33,906 bases of DNA from a virus (IMGVR_UViG_3300046167_000968:1-33906), one strand, 5' to 3'. Positions 22,705 to 31,509 are shown, numbered from the stretch's first letter. Numbers and translations are program-made. The notes: generated by a model not told the origin, from the letters alone.

Positions 22705-24007
22705 CACGTATGTTCGCTCCTACTAGTGCTGGTGAATTTTGACTCAGTCCCCATACCCTCCGGGAGCTTCTCAGCAGCATGGAGCGCCAGGGCCAGAGCC
22801 GTCGCCCGATCGGCGTGGCCGTCTCGGGTGCGTGCGGCGATGAACTTGACCAAGCCCTGCGGTGTGACGATGCGCTGGATGCTGGCGAGATCGTCGCGGA
22901 GTTTTGCCGCTGGGTGGGATCCTCGACTTTCTGACTTTGGAAAGCCTTCTTGGCGCGGCTGAACAGTTCGCGCTTGCGGTCGTTGGTGAAGTTGACGGCT
23001 TCGAGCTTGTAGTCCCCCAGCCTCTTGGCGAGATGTTCGGAGACCGGGCCGCCGATGCCGGTGGCGTCGATCGCGACGTAACGGGCGCTGGCCACGCGGT
23101 CGGCGAGGATGGCTTCCTGCTCGGGGAACGGGATGTTATCGAGGACGGTGATCTCGCGGGTGATGTAGGTGCTGGCGACGCGCTCCAGGGTCCATGCGAC
23201 GGTGAGGTCCTTGCGGCGGCCGATATCAATGCCGACGAAAAGCGGGTTGGGCGTGCGGGTCTCGTACGGGCCGAAGGATGCGGCGGGGTCTTCGACCGAG
23301 CGGATCAGGCTCATGGGGAAGACCTGTGCGGCGTGCTCCATGAACTGGCACTCGAACTCCTGGGCCCAGCCATCGGGGTCGGCGAGGTTGGCTTTGAGCT
23401 CGTCGATGTTGAGACGGAGGCCCTGCTCGACGGCGTCGTACACGCTGGTTTTGTGGCGTTTGAAATCGGGCGCCTCGTTCCACAGCTCGTAGAATTTGTT
23501 GTTCATCCCGGCGGGGGTGGAGATGACGCGGAGCTTGAGCTTGCCCCTTAACGGGTTGGTGATGATCGGATAGACCGCCCGCCAGATTTCTTCGGGGTTT
23601 TCGTGGAAGGCGAATTCGTCGAGTACGAGATTGGCCGAGTAGCCGCGGGCGGTGGAGGCATTGGCCGGCAGTGCCAGGATGCGGGCGCCGTTTGGGAAGC
23701 GGATTTGTGAGGCTTTGGTTTCGGGAATGAAAGGTTGCCCGGTCTCGTGTTCGACGGCTTGTGCAAAGATCCGTGCGACGCGGTGCACCTTTTCCATAAA
23801 TTCGAGGGCTTGCCGTTCGCCCGCAGACAGGATGATCCAGTCGGATCCCGTGGCGATCGCGTCGGCGACGACTTCGAAGGAGGCCGCGAGGGAGCCGCCG
23901 ATCTGGCGCGACTTGAGCCAGATCTTGAAGCGTGAGGAATCGGCCACCCATTCGCGTTGATATGGGAGGAGCAGGTCGTAGGGACTGGGGGCGTTCGCGT
24001 TGCTCAC
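22661..24007 (-). pseudogene. Terminase large subunit, copy 1, with two compensating frameshifts
   Basis: The 448-aa frame matches TerL copy 2 to about residue 368, including KSRQIGGS, LVLDEF, ISTPAG, FVGIDIGRRKD and IAIDATGIGG. One base change in length near 22901 shifts the frame, and an extra base near 22748 restores it, so about 50 residues (SATISPASSASSHRRAWSSS...) are foreign. The lost stretch contains the last nuclease motif (RDGHADRATALA), which the DNA still encodes in another frame. The ATPase half should fold, but the nuclease should be dead. It is either a decayed duplicate or a retained motor without cleavage; sequencing error is also possible. It follows the small terminase by 33 nt, the ancestral position. 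Confidence 0.75.
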
Positions 24008-24040
24008 AAAGATCAGAAGTCAGAGGACAGAAGCCAGAGA

Positions 24041-24610
24041 TCAGACATTGGCTGATGTGGAGGGCGCGGAGGTCATCCCTCCCGTTGGATCGGGGGCGGC
24101 ACCTAGTTGGACGCGCCAATCGGCTAGGACTTCGGCTTCGGATTTGTTGGTGATGCTGACGTTGGTTTGGACCAGTGCCTGGGGCTTGTCCGCGAAGACT
24201 TCGGGCTTCAGACTTTTGAGCATGAAGATCAAGCAGGCGTCGGAGTAGCGGCGTTTGTCGCCACAGTGGTTGCCCTTGATATCGAAGACAGGCTCGTCCC
24301 AGCCATCGACCCCTCGGCGGTGGAGCTCGGCTTCGGCGGACTCGATCCGTTTGGCGTTGCGGACTTTGTCACGTTGATACTGCGTATCTTTGAACCGGTG
24401 GGCCAGCTCGGGGCGCTTGGTGAGTTCCAAATAGAACAGACTTTTGCTGATCCCCTCTTTCTCGATGGCGGGATGGGTGTCGCTGCCGTGTAGTAGGTTT
24501 TTCACTACACGCTCGAACAGGGCCGTGGAGAACTTGCGCTTGGTGGCTAGGACGGAGGCTTTCTTAGAGGGCTGAGACTTGAGGGCTGAGACTTGAGAGG
24601 GCTGAGGCAT
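24041..24610 (-). CDS. Terminase small subunit-like protein
   Basis: The start at 24610 (MPQPSQVSALK) gives 189 aa; 24646 is possible but adds little. The pattern RKFSTALFERVVKNLLHGSD...AIEKEGISKSLFYLELTKRPELAHRF and RIESAEAELHRRGVDGWDEPVFDIKG, then YSDACLIFMLKSLKPEVF fits phage small terminases: an HTH-like segment, an oligomerisation helix and a C-terminal portal/TerL contact. It recognises the packaging start site. The N-terminal QVSALKSQPSK comes from tandem GGCTGAGACTTGAG repeats, and the C-terminal GGMTSAPS from a degenerate REP copy, so both ends have been rewritten by repeats. TerL copy 1 follows. Confidence 0.75.
   Translation of the reverse strand: MPQPSQVSALKSQPSKKASVLATKRKFSTALFERVVKNLLHGSDTHPAIEKEGISKSLFYLELTKRPELAHRFKDTQYQRDKVRNAKRIESAEAELHRRGVDGWDEPVFDIKGNHCGDKRRYSDACLIFMLKSLKPEVFADKPQALVQTNVSITNKSEAEVLADWRVQLGAAPDPTGGMTSAPSTSANV
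24053..24083. repeat. REP-type palindrome, degenerate copy 4
   Basis: GATGTGGAGGGCGCGGAGG is followed by TCATCCCTCCC. It is related to the copies at 10771, 13494 and 19490 and is translated at the end of the small terminase. Confidence 0.5.
24570..24606. repeat. Tandem GGCTGAGACTTGAG repeat
   Basis: Two full 14-bp units and a partial third lie in the first codons of the small terminase, where the packaging site could also lie. Confidence 0.55.
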
Positions 24611-25339
24611 GGCCCAATTGTGACTTGGGCTTGCTCGGGCAAACAAGGTGCAGGGTTCACTGCGAGTGACTGGGTTTCACCATTTAGGCGCGGGCGTGGA
24701 CCGACTGGACAAATAAAAAACGCGTGTAAGCGGAGCGGGGAACGGGCTTGGGTGAGCGCTTCGCGCTTGGTTGAAGGTTGGAAGGTGGGTGACGCTTCGC
24801 GGACATGGCCGGTCGCGGCCTCAGAGCGACAGTGGCCATTGGAACGAAGTGATGCGTCTAAGCTGAATGGGTTGCTGGTTGTGTGTTGTTCGTTGATTGA
24901 CCCGCTCGGGCTAGGCGTGCGGAATGGGTGAGCTTGCGAATAGGTTAGTTGATGACGCCCGTAGGGCTGGATGGGGCGCGGAGCGCCCTCTCCTGCGCTG
25001 AGTATGCGCGGTCTGCCGCGCTACGCGGAGCGGGCGAAAGCGCGGGGCCACCGCGCAGGGCGGCGGGGGGAAGGCCCCCTTTCTCCCCTGGGGGCCGCCT
25101 GGCGCTGCGGGGACGGCGATGGGAGGAACGACCTTGAGCGGGCTGCGTGCATGGACCGTCGCGAGGGGTGTCCATATTGAAGACCGTCGAGGGCGGGGGT
25201 TGGGGGGCAGACTGTAGCCCCCGAGCAGAGCGAGACGACCTCAGGGAGTGCAGGGGCGTGGCAGTGTGCTGGTTGATGCGGGTAACTAAGCGCCGGGCGT
25301 GGCGGCGCAACGGGTGGTGCTACGGGGAGATGGAGCGAC

Positions 25340-25417
25340 ACTATGTCCATTATGTCGACATAAGGCGTAGCCGTGAGCTAGGAATACGACGCTCTATTCG
25401 GCATAATTCGACATAGT
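25340..25417. promoter_or_regulatory. Cluster of TATGTCGACATA-type palindromes
   Basis: A perfect 14-bp palindrome TTATGTCGACATAA (25350-25363) lies between ACTATGTC (25340-25347) and its inverted copy GACATAGT (25410-25417), with a further ATAATTCGACATAG half-site. This AT-rich patch stands out from the G-rich surroundings and looks like a protein-binding array. Confidence 0.5.
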
Positions 25418-26063
25418 GCGCAGAGTCTCGGGTCCCGTGGCGCTGTGGGTTGAAGGAACGAGGATCGAAGTTCGATCCGAGCTGGTGTTTGGCCGCCGCC
25501 GGAAGCCGTGCGTCGCGCAGGGAGTTTACGACCGGAGTGACGTGTGGGTGACTAGGCGGTTGGTGCGGGTGACTTGCAACCGGGGGTAGCAGTCGGTGAC
25601 GCCTCGGCGCAGTGGAGGCAGAGTGGAGCGCAGTGACCGTAGGTGCGGCGGGAACGGAGGAGCTCTCCATCGGAGGAAGCGAAAACGCCTGGAGCGCGAT
25701 TAAGCGGAGTCGACGGGGCGCGTGGCAAAGATGTGCTTTGCAGATCGCCTGCCATGCGCTCGGTCGACGGAGCCGCGCGGAAGGTGTTGAAGCGCCGATG
25801 GTGGGCTCCGTAGTGGGAGCCGTGCCGGAGGACGCTCGCGGAACGGCGCCGGAACGAAGACGGGGTGGCAGCGTCTGCGGGTGGCGTCCCGTTGGGTAGT
25901 GACCGGAGCGCGGGTGGCGAAGGGAGCCTAAGCGACTGGATGCCATCGGCGCGGAGGGAACGGCGGTTGTCGCGTTGGCGAGGGGTGGGGGTTCGGTTGC
26001 AACGATGGGGAGTGCCGGGTGACGACTAAGGGGACCGACAGGAGCGAAGCCGTTGACTAGAGC

Positions 26064-26149
26064 GAATCCTCGAAGGGAGGAACGAGCGCACGAGGTTGAG
26101 CGGCGGGAATCCTCGAAGGGAGGAACGAGCGCACGAGGTTGAGCGGCGG
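26064..26149. repeat. 43-bp tandem duplication
   Basis: Two exact copies begin at 26064 and 26107 (GAATCCTCGAAGGGAGG ... GAGCGGCGG). Confidence 0.9.
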
Positions 26150-26438
26150 GAATCGGCGCAGCGGATGAGGGCACTGTGGCGGCAGTGGGCACGGGTGGCG
26201 TGCAGGTGGGAGTGACCGGAGCGGTGCATCCGCAGGAAGCCTAGGCGACCGGAGGCTGGTCCGCGGAGGGAACGGCGTTGCGGCGTTGGTGGGAGGTGTC
26301 GATTGGAGACTCGGTAGCAGGTGCGCTGCGTTGGGAGCCTAAGCGACTAAAGCGGTGCTCCTGCGGGTGGATTGAGAGGCGGTTGGGACGTTTAGCGGAG
26401 CGGAGGCGGCCCGGCTGTGCTGGCGGAGGATCTGCTTT

Positions 26439-26678
26439 TTATGGATTACCGAAAAAGATTATTATGTATATATAACCAAGCAGCAACAACCCGGCCAGAA
26501 TCAAGAGAAGATGCATATATTCAATGAACGTTTTACCTGCCTTGGAGGAATTTTCTATCCACCCTTTAATAAAGATGAACGTCACGAGCGATATCGGGAT
26601 CAACGCACCTTTTAACGCACCACCCACAAAACCAGTGCTAAAAGCACTCCAATTAATTTCTGCGAAGATTAACATCAA
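26439..26678 (-). CDS. Small two-span membrane protein
   Basis: This 79-aa protein is AT-rich in contrast to the G-rich island that begins exactly at its end. Helix 1 is about residues 22-38 (GALKGALIPISLVTFIFI) and helix 2 about 55-76 (MHLLLILAGLLLLGYIYII), with a short charged loop KGWIENSSKAGKTFIE between them. It starts at 26678 or the next Met at 26675. It is leftward like its neighbours and follows the HTH gene at 26755. Holin, superinfection-exclusion or unknown cargo roles are all possible; nothing in the sequence decides. Confidence 0.5.
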   Translation of the reverse strand: MMLIFAEINWSAFSTGFVGGALKGALIPISLVTFIFIKGWIENSSKAGKTFIEYMHLLLILAGLLLLGYIYIIIFFGNP

Positions 26679-26754
26679 GCCAACGTGACCAAGAAATTCT
26701 AACCAGCAATAACAAAACTGGGACTAAAGTAAGTGTAAATCGAGCCCCCTGCTC

Positions 26755-26943
26755 TTAGTTGTCCAAAGTCCGACTCCAGTCGGGGTTTTCTTCGAGCCAT
26801 TGGAGGGCGTCTTCGAGGGTGCCACGATAGCCAGGCATCGGAAAACCAGCCTTTTTCATGCGATAGACGTAGTTGGGGTGGCGGTTGAGGCGCCAGGCGA
26901 GTTCCTTGACGGTAAGCAGTTGAGTATCGTTGTATTTTAGCAT
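26755..26943 (-). CDS. Excisionase-type HTH DNA-binding protein
   Basis: This 62-aa protein shows LLTVKELAWRLNRHPNYVYRMKKAGFPMPGYRG, a winged helix-turn-helix of the HTH_17/excisionase kind, followed by LEDALQWLEENPDW, the usual closing helix. It is probably a regulator or directionality factor. It lies 174 nt downstream of the primase-helicase gene. Two other proteins of the same broad type lie at 32941 and 33700. Confidence 0.75.
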   Translation of the reverse strand: MLKYNDTQLLTVKELAWRLNRHPNYVYRMKKAGFPMPGYRGTLEDALQWLEENPDWSRTLDN

Positions 26944-27117
26944 GATGGCGAATAGGTGATGAATGATTGTCGAAATTAATTGCGGCCACTGCGGCCACTT
27001 AGGGGTGGATTTGCCTAACTTCTCTGTAATTTATGGTTTCTAAATGGTTTCTTTACGTAAAAGTTAGGGATTTGGGGGTGAAAGTGGTCGATGTGGTCGT
27101 GCTTTTGTAGGATCCCC

Positions 27118-29547
27118 CTATGCAGTGAGCTGATAGTCGCGAATATGGAGCCCGAGGACGTGGCGTTCTTTGCGATTGCCGGAACGGGATACCTCCCATC
27201 CTTGGTCGCGAAGATAATGCGAAATCTTCTGGTTCGAGCGGTAACGGGGCTCCTCCCCTTCGTCATGGCACCAAGCTTGATAGGTCTCACGAAGTTGGGT
27301 GAGGCTTGAAGTTAACCCCCACTGCTGCTCGGTGCGCTCTTCCATAAATCGGGCGAATTGGTCGGAGTCTTTTTGATATTCCTTGGTGGCATCAATCACC
27401 GCCTCTGGGGGATGCAGGCCGTTTTGATCGATCATGTCGATATAGCCGCGGATCGCCCAGTTGAGGATGCCGGATAGCTCGGCACGAAACTCGGCCAGCA
27501 CTTCATGGCGTGGACGACGTTCGTCTTCGGGCATGGTTTTTAGCCAGGGAACGAGGTGGACACGCCTCCAGATACCGTGATCGGTGCCGGCGATCTTCGG
27601 CTTGTGATTGCCGACGAGCCAGAGCTTATGCGTTGGCGTGAAGACGTAGGGTTTTTCATAAGGACGGCGAGCGGTGATGTCATCCCCTCCGACTAGACTC
27701 TTGATACTGCTTTCATTGAGACGGCGCTCTTCAGGGATCTCATCCGAAACGACGATGCGCTTCCCTTCCATCTGCGCCTTTCGATAGTCGAAGTTGTTAT
27801 CGGAGGCCTTGGCCATGAGTGCTTCAATGGGCACGGTCGTCATTAGATCACCAATCAACATCTTAAGGCCGCTGGTGTAGGTGCTCTTTCCATTGGCCCC
27901 CTTACCATAGAGAAAGAAGAGGATATCTTTATCCACGTAGCCAGTGAGCGAGTAGCCGGTAGCACGAGCGAGGTAGTCTATCAGCGATTGATCCCCCTGC
28001 ATGAAATAGTCTAGGAAACGGGACCAGCGCGGGCTGTCTGCTTCAGGGTTAAAATCGCAAGGCGTCTTGCAGGTCGCTCGATCGGCAGCGCGATGCTCCC
28101 TGAACACGCCATTAGCGAAGTCGAGCACCCCATTATTGACGACGAGAATACCTGGTTGCTGATCGAACTCGGTGGCGACGGTGCCCAGGATCGATTCGGC
28201 AAAGGTCAGGCAACCTGACAGATACCCCATGGAGCGGATCTTCTCGATACGCTTGTGAATCCCCCCTACTTGCGCGAGGCGCGGGTCTTTCTTCGGATCG
28301 GGCGCGGGACTCGCATCGACCTCCTTCAAGATTGTATTGGCCAGACCTTCGTAAGCAGCAGCGACGGAATCGGATGCTTCGACTAAGGTGCCCTGCATCT
28401 CATCGCGTTCCCAGATGCCATCACGATAGGTGCGCCAAACTTTGGCATAGTGATCGTAAAGCTTCTTCCACTCAAAGAGACGTGCCACGAGCGCGGCGTC
28501 TCCACGTTGATTGCGACGGTAACATTTCTCAACAAACTCACGCGTCAGTTCGACCTGCTTCACATGCTTGGCAGGGTCTTCATCAAAATTTTCCATCGCC
28601 TCGCGCGTGGTCGGATCGGCAAACCGAATACGGCCTGCCCATCGCTTGCGCCGAGACGCTTCCCCCGCATCAAACCCACCCTGCTTAGCATACCAAACGA
28701 GCGTTCCGATACCGACTTGATCTAGTTTGTGTTGCCATTTGCCTGGGTATTCCCCCGCCTTCTCTTCAGGCGACCACTCGGCGAGCAGTTGGCAGCCTTC
28801 AGCCATCGGCAAGACAGACCAGACAGCGGATGCGATACGCAGCCAGTCTTCATAAGCCGGACGCTGCGCGACGAATCGCAACATCTCACGGATGTCCTCC
28901 GCAGTGGTTTCGAGAGGCGCTTGCCAAGACTGCGAGGCAGCACCCGCAGCCACCGCCTCGGGGATCCGAATCGAAACTGCGGACTTCCATTGCAGCTCAG
29001 GATCCCAACTGACAAAGCACAGACGCAACGGGTCTTTAGTGGAGCGATCGATCTGAAGACCATATTTATGAAGGAAGTGATCCTCAACCGCGAAGAATGC
29101 CTCACGGTGACGGGAACCGTCAATGCGCACGCCCGCCTTCAGCCCCTTCCCTGAGGGCGAGACAAACACGAAGCCGACGTGCGGATCGTCCATCAGTAAG
29201 GCACGCACGGCATCGAGGTCGTCCAGTTGCGGATTATCCTTCGCATCGAGATCCGCCTGCAACCAATCCGAGTGCCCCGTCATCTTGGCATCGAGCGGCA
29301 CCGCCTTTGCACGCGTGAGGCAACTGGCCGAGAGTGTGAAGGCCGGCAAGGCACGCTTGCTCTCATCATATTTTTGACGAGGGCCTTTTTCGAGACGCTT
29401 ACGAAGGAGACGGATCGGCTCTTGCCACTCATCCGAGCGGATACGTTCCAGCACGCTGCCGAGCGATGGTTGCTCAATCGGCTCTTGAGCGAAGGCATTC
29501 GGAAAGAGACCGACCGATTTAGGAAATTGTTCTTGGAGAGAGTTCAT
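27118..29547 (-). CDS. D5-type primase-helicase with BT4734/VirE-like N-terminal domain
   Basis: In this 809-aa protein, residues about 75-200 match the BT4734/VirE_N-like domain (VGFVFVSPSGKGLKAGVRID, YGLQIDRSTKDPLRLCFVS). Residues about 220-300 look like a PriCT_2-type domain (WLRIASAVWSVLP...LLAEWS). A D5_N-like part follows (GILVVNNGVLDFANG). The SF3 helicase has Walker A FFLYGKGANGKST (about 545-556), Walker B VVSDEIPE (about 597) and a sensor motif LWLVGNHKPKIAGTDHGIWRRV. A C-terminal winged-helix part ends near DYQLTA. It unwinds DNA and probably supplies primer synthesis or loading for element replication. The frame is intact, unlike several neighbours. Confidence 0.92.
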   Translation of the reverse strand: MNSLQEQFPKSVGLFPNAFAQEPIEQPSLGSVLERIRSDEWQEPIRLLRKRLEKGPRQKYDESKRALPAFTLSASCLTRAKAVPLDAKMTGHSDWLQADLDAKDNPQLDDLDAVRALLMDDPHVGFVFVSPSGKGLKAGVRIDGSRHREAFFAVEDHFLHKYGLQIDRSTKDPLRLCFVSWDPELQWKSAVSIRIPEAVAAGAASQSWQAPLETTAEDIREMLRFVAQRPAYEDWLRIASAVWSVLPMAEGCQLLAEWSPEEKAGEYPGKWQHKLDQVGIGTLVWYAKQGGFDAGEASRRKRWAGRIRFADPTTREAMENFDEDPAKHVKQVELTREFVEKCYRRNQRGDAALVARLFEWKKLYDHYAKVWRTYRDGIWERDEMQGTLVEASDSVAAAYEGLANTILKEVDASPAPDPKKDPRLAQVGGIHKRIEKIRSMGYLSGCLTFAESILGTVATEFDQQPGILVVNNGVLDFANGVFREHRAADRATCKTPCDFNPEADSPRWSRFLDYFMQGDQSLIDYLARATGYSLTGYVDKDILFFLYGKGANGKSTYTSGLKMLIGDLMTTVPIEALMAKASDNNFDYRKAQMEGKRIVVSDEIPEERRLNESSIKSLVGGDDITARRPYEKPYVFTPTHKLWLVGNHKPKIAGTDHGIWRRVHLVPWLKTMPEDERRPRHEVLAEFRAELSGILNWAIRGYIDMIDQNGLHPPEAVIDATKEYQKDSDQFARFMEERTEQQWGLTSSLTQLRETYQAWCHDEGEEPRYRSNQKISHYLRDQGWEVSRSGNRKERHVLGLHIRDYQLTA

Positions 29548-29555
29548 GGAAAGTG

Positions 29556-29587
29556 GTTGAGTCGTTGAGTCGTTGAGTTGTTGAGTG
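29556..29587. repeat. Four GTTGAGTN tandem repeats
   Basis: 8-bp units (GTTGAGTC twice, GTTGAGTT, GTTGAGTG) lie about 10 nt before the primase-helicase ATG on the minus strand, occupying its leader and possibly affecting ribosome access. Confidence 0.7.
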
Positions 29588-29641
29588 AGGAACCACCCCG
29601 CCCTTCCGCCTTCACACGGTTACGGCGGGACGAGTCGGGCA

Positions 29642-29662
29642 CCCCTCCTTGGTAAGGAGGGG
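29642..29662. repeat. Palindrome CCCCTCCTT-GGT-AAGGAGGGG
   Basis: Nine-base arms are separated by three bases, just past the helicase stop in transcription. It has no T-run, so it is either a weak terminator or a dispersed palindromic repeat. Confidence 0.55.
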
Positions 29663-29665
29663 AGT

Positions 29666-31007
29666 TTATTGGGGGGTGAGGTTGCGGTAGAATTGGATGG
29701 CTTCGGAGGAGACGAAGATGCCGCTGATCCAGTCTTTGAGGTGCAGGCCACCGAGTCCCCTGAGGCGGGACAATGCGACATAGGCCTGTCCCGGCTCACG
29801 GGCGGCACGAATGTCAATCAATGCCCGATCGAGCGTGAGGCCCTGGCTCTTATGGATCGTCATGGCATAGGCCAGGCGCAGTGGATACTGCGTGATCCGC
29901 CCCGACTCCTGACGCATAGGGATCGAAGTGAAACAGATGGCGGGCAATCTCACGCGTTTGCCCGCTATCGAGACGCACCGCGATGCGGCCATCGAAGGCA
30001 AACGCCTCGACTGTTCCCGTCGCACCATTTGCGGCGATCAACTCCCCTCCCTCCGACAAATTACGCGTGACCATCACCCGCGCCCCACGCTTGAGACGTA
30101 GCTCCCACGGGGTGATCATATTCTTACGCAAGAATTCGACCTCGTTGGCCGGCCCCTCACTGTCAGCCATGAAGACTCGCTCGGCATCTGTCTCAATACA
30201 GCCCAGCGAATAATCATTCCACTTATTGACCTGCGTATTGTGCGTAAAGAGACGGGTAATATCACGATCCGGAAAGCGCGCGATCCGAGCGGCGAGCGTC
30301 TTGGCAGTCGCGCCCCGAATCCGCCCCTCACGAAAGTCGTTGAGGGCGGCGATAAAGTCCGGCTCCTCCTGGCGGTGAATGGTCTCCAGAAAGGCTGAGA
30401 CAAAGCCCGCGCCTTGCCACGCAGCCGATTGAAAGGCCCAATCATACACACCTGTCTTACTGACTGGAGGCAACTGTAAGAAATCACCGACAGCGATCAC
30501 CTGAATGCCACCAAAGGGGCGATCATTCTCCCGAACCTGCCGACAGTGAAAGTCCAGGTAGTCGAGCAAACGCCCAGGCAGCATAGAGATTTCATCAATC
30601 AGCAATGTAGTTGCTTTTCGGATACGGTTGAAGGCCGCACGGCGCGCGGGAAACAGATTGCATTCCAGCCCGCGGAAGAACTCGACAAAGGACTCACTAC
30701 TTTTGGGCCCGATTCCGATACCTGCCCAACGATAGACGGTCATGGTGCGAAGCATCAGGCCCGTTTTACTCAGGAAGCCATCCTGAAGATTGATCGCCGC
30801 GATGCCAGTGGTCGCAGTGACATCGACTGGAGAGAAGGCCGAACCGACAAACTCGCCGACCACTGTGGACTTACCCGTGCCCGCAAGGCCGGAGAGGAAG
30901 ACATTCTTGCCACTACGCATCAGGTCGAGGGCACGACTCTGGGAAGGGTCGAGGTTGAGAATTGTTGGTTGCTTGTTGTTGGTTGTTGGTTGGGAGAGCG
31001 TAGTCAT
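29666..31007 (-). pseudogene. Pif1-like SF1 helicase, broken by one frameshift
   Basis: The start at 31007 (MTTLSQPTTNN) is supported by the ATGA overlap with the upstream frame. The first frame has Walker A GLAGTGKS (40-47), LLIDEISML (about 135-143), VIAVGDFLQLPPV and LFTHNTQVNKWND. Near 29930 (+/-20) a single-base shift occurs. The continuing frame holds QYPLRLAYAMTIHKSQGLTLD and QAYVALSRLRGLGGL, the last Pif1/RecD motifs, and stops at 29666. The unshifted frame ends at 29850 without them, so the annotated product should lack unwinding activity. The intact form would be about 445 aa, normal for phage Pif1-like helicases. N-terminal SQPTTNNKQPT is repeat-derived. Confidence 0.8.
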
Positions 31008-31132
31008 GATGGCAGGGTGGTTCGTCGTTTGGTGCAGATCGGACAGGGAGAGCGGAGCGGGACGGCGCGGCCGTAGCGCGCGCATTCGGGGCAGCAGCCA
31101 GGTTGTGTTTTCGGACTTCGCGCTAAAAAGGG
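31004..31132 (-). other. Zinc-ribbon coding extension, possible -1 frameshift product
   Basis: In the -1 frame relative to the 31123-31509 gene, codons after the slippery heptamer CCCTTTT (31132-31126) encode LARSPKTQPGCCPECARY...PCPICTKRR, with a CxxC...CxxC metal site, ending in TGA at 31004. This stop overlaps the helicase ATG as ATGA, so the frame is probably translated. There is no ATG of its own close by. Confidence 0.5.
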
Positions 31133-31509
31133 TCGCCGGGGCGCGGATGGTTGGCGAGTGGCAGCCGCTTGAGCAGAATGAGCGGAGCGACACGATGGTT
31201 GGGCGGAGCGACAGCCAGCCAAGCGTGTTGGCTCTCCGGCTCGATCCAGATCACCAGATCCCGATCGAGCGCATGGCGTGCTTGCCACCACAGCTTTTCG
31301 TCCGGCGAGGCAGTCTCGGAGGGATAATCCTGCGGGATATCGTCGCCGCTCGTTCGACTGGACTGGAGCTGCCTCCCCTGCTCCTCCGTCTTTGGAGCCA
31401 GGGGCTGCGACTCCCCCGGCTCAGGCGCCGAGGGGTCGCACAGCTTGAGGCCAGACGGAGCGGCTGACGCAGCCGCTTTCTTGGCCATGAGCTCACGTAG
31501 CGAGGGCAT
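31123..31509 (-). CDS. Hypothetical protein of the replication module
   Basis: This 128-aa protein starts at 31509, sharing one base with the exonuclease stop (TAATG), so it is translationally coupled. The N-terminal half is Ala/Ser/Pro/Glu-rich and probably disordered. The C-terminal half has EKLWWQARHALDRDLVIWIEPES and AWLAVAPPNHR, a compact alpha/beta segment. It stops in TAG immediately after a CCT TTT pair. A -1 slip there would add a four-cysteine zinc ribbon (see 31004-31132), giving about 168 aa. I do not recognise the family; position suggests a DNA replication or recombination accessory role. Confidence 0.6.
   Translation of the reverse strand: MPSLRELMAKKAAASAAPSGLKLCDPSAPEPGESQPLAPKTEEQGRQLQSSRTSGDDIPQDYPSETASPDEKLWWQARHALDRDLVIWIEPESQHAWLAVAPPNHRVAPLILLKRLPLANHPRPGDPF

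Larger units (their letters stand above)
24647..26438. other. G-rich island of about 1.8 kb without a convincing gene
   Basis: The plus strand is strongly G/A-biased. All long frames here encode Arg/Pro/Ala/Ser-rich low-complexity strings and no domain. It is built from loosely recurring words such as GTGACCGGAGCG, GGGAGCCTAAGCGACT (25926, 26334), GCGGAGGGAACGGCG (about 25950, 26259) and hairpin-forming GC blocks near 24970-25110. It contains a 43-bp tandem duplication and a palindrome cluster. It lies just upstream of the small terminase and could hold a packaging or replication site, or encode a large structured RNA; neither is shown. Confidence 0.5.

Noticed and set aside
9470-24610. Gene transfer agent
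   Set aside because: The presence of a dedicated replication module, DUF935-type portal, cargo morons and an integrase remnant fits a self-replicating mobile element better; GTAs also carry tail genes, absent here.
25350-26192. Long minus-strand open frame of 280 codons in the G-rich island
   Set aside because: The product is a Pro/Ala/Ser/Arg low-complexity string with no domain, as expected from biased composition; the tandem DNA repeat runs straight through it.
24647-26438. CRISPR array in the repeat-rich island
   Set aside because: Repeats are loose words of variable spacing; there is no regular repeat-spacer pattern and no cas gene.
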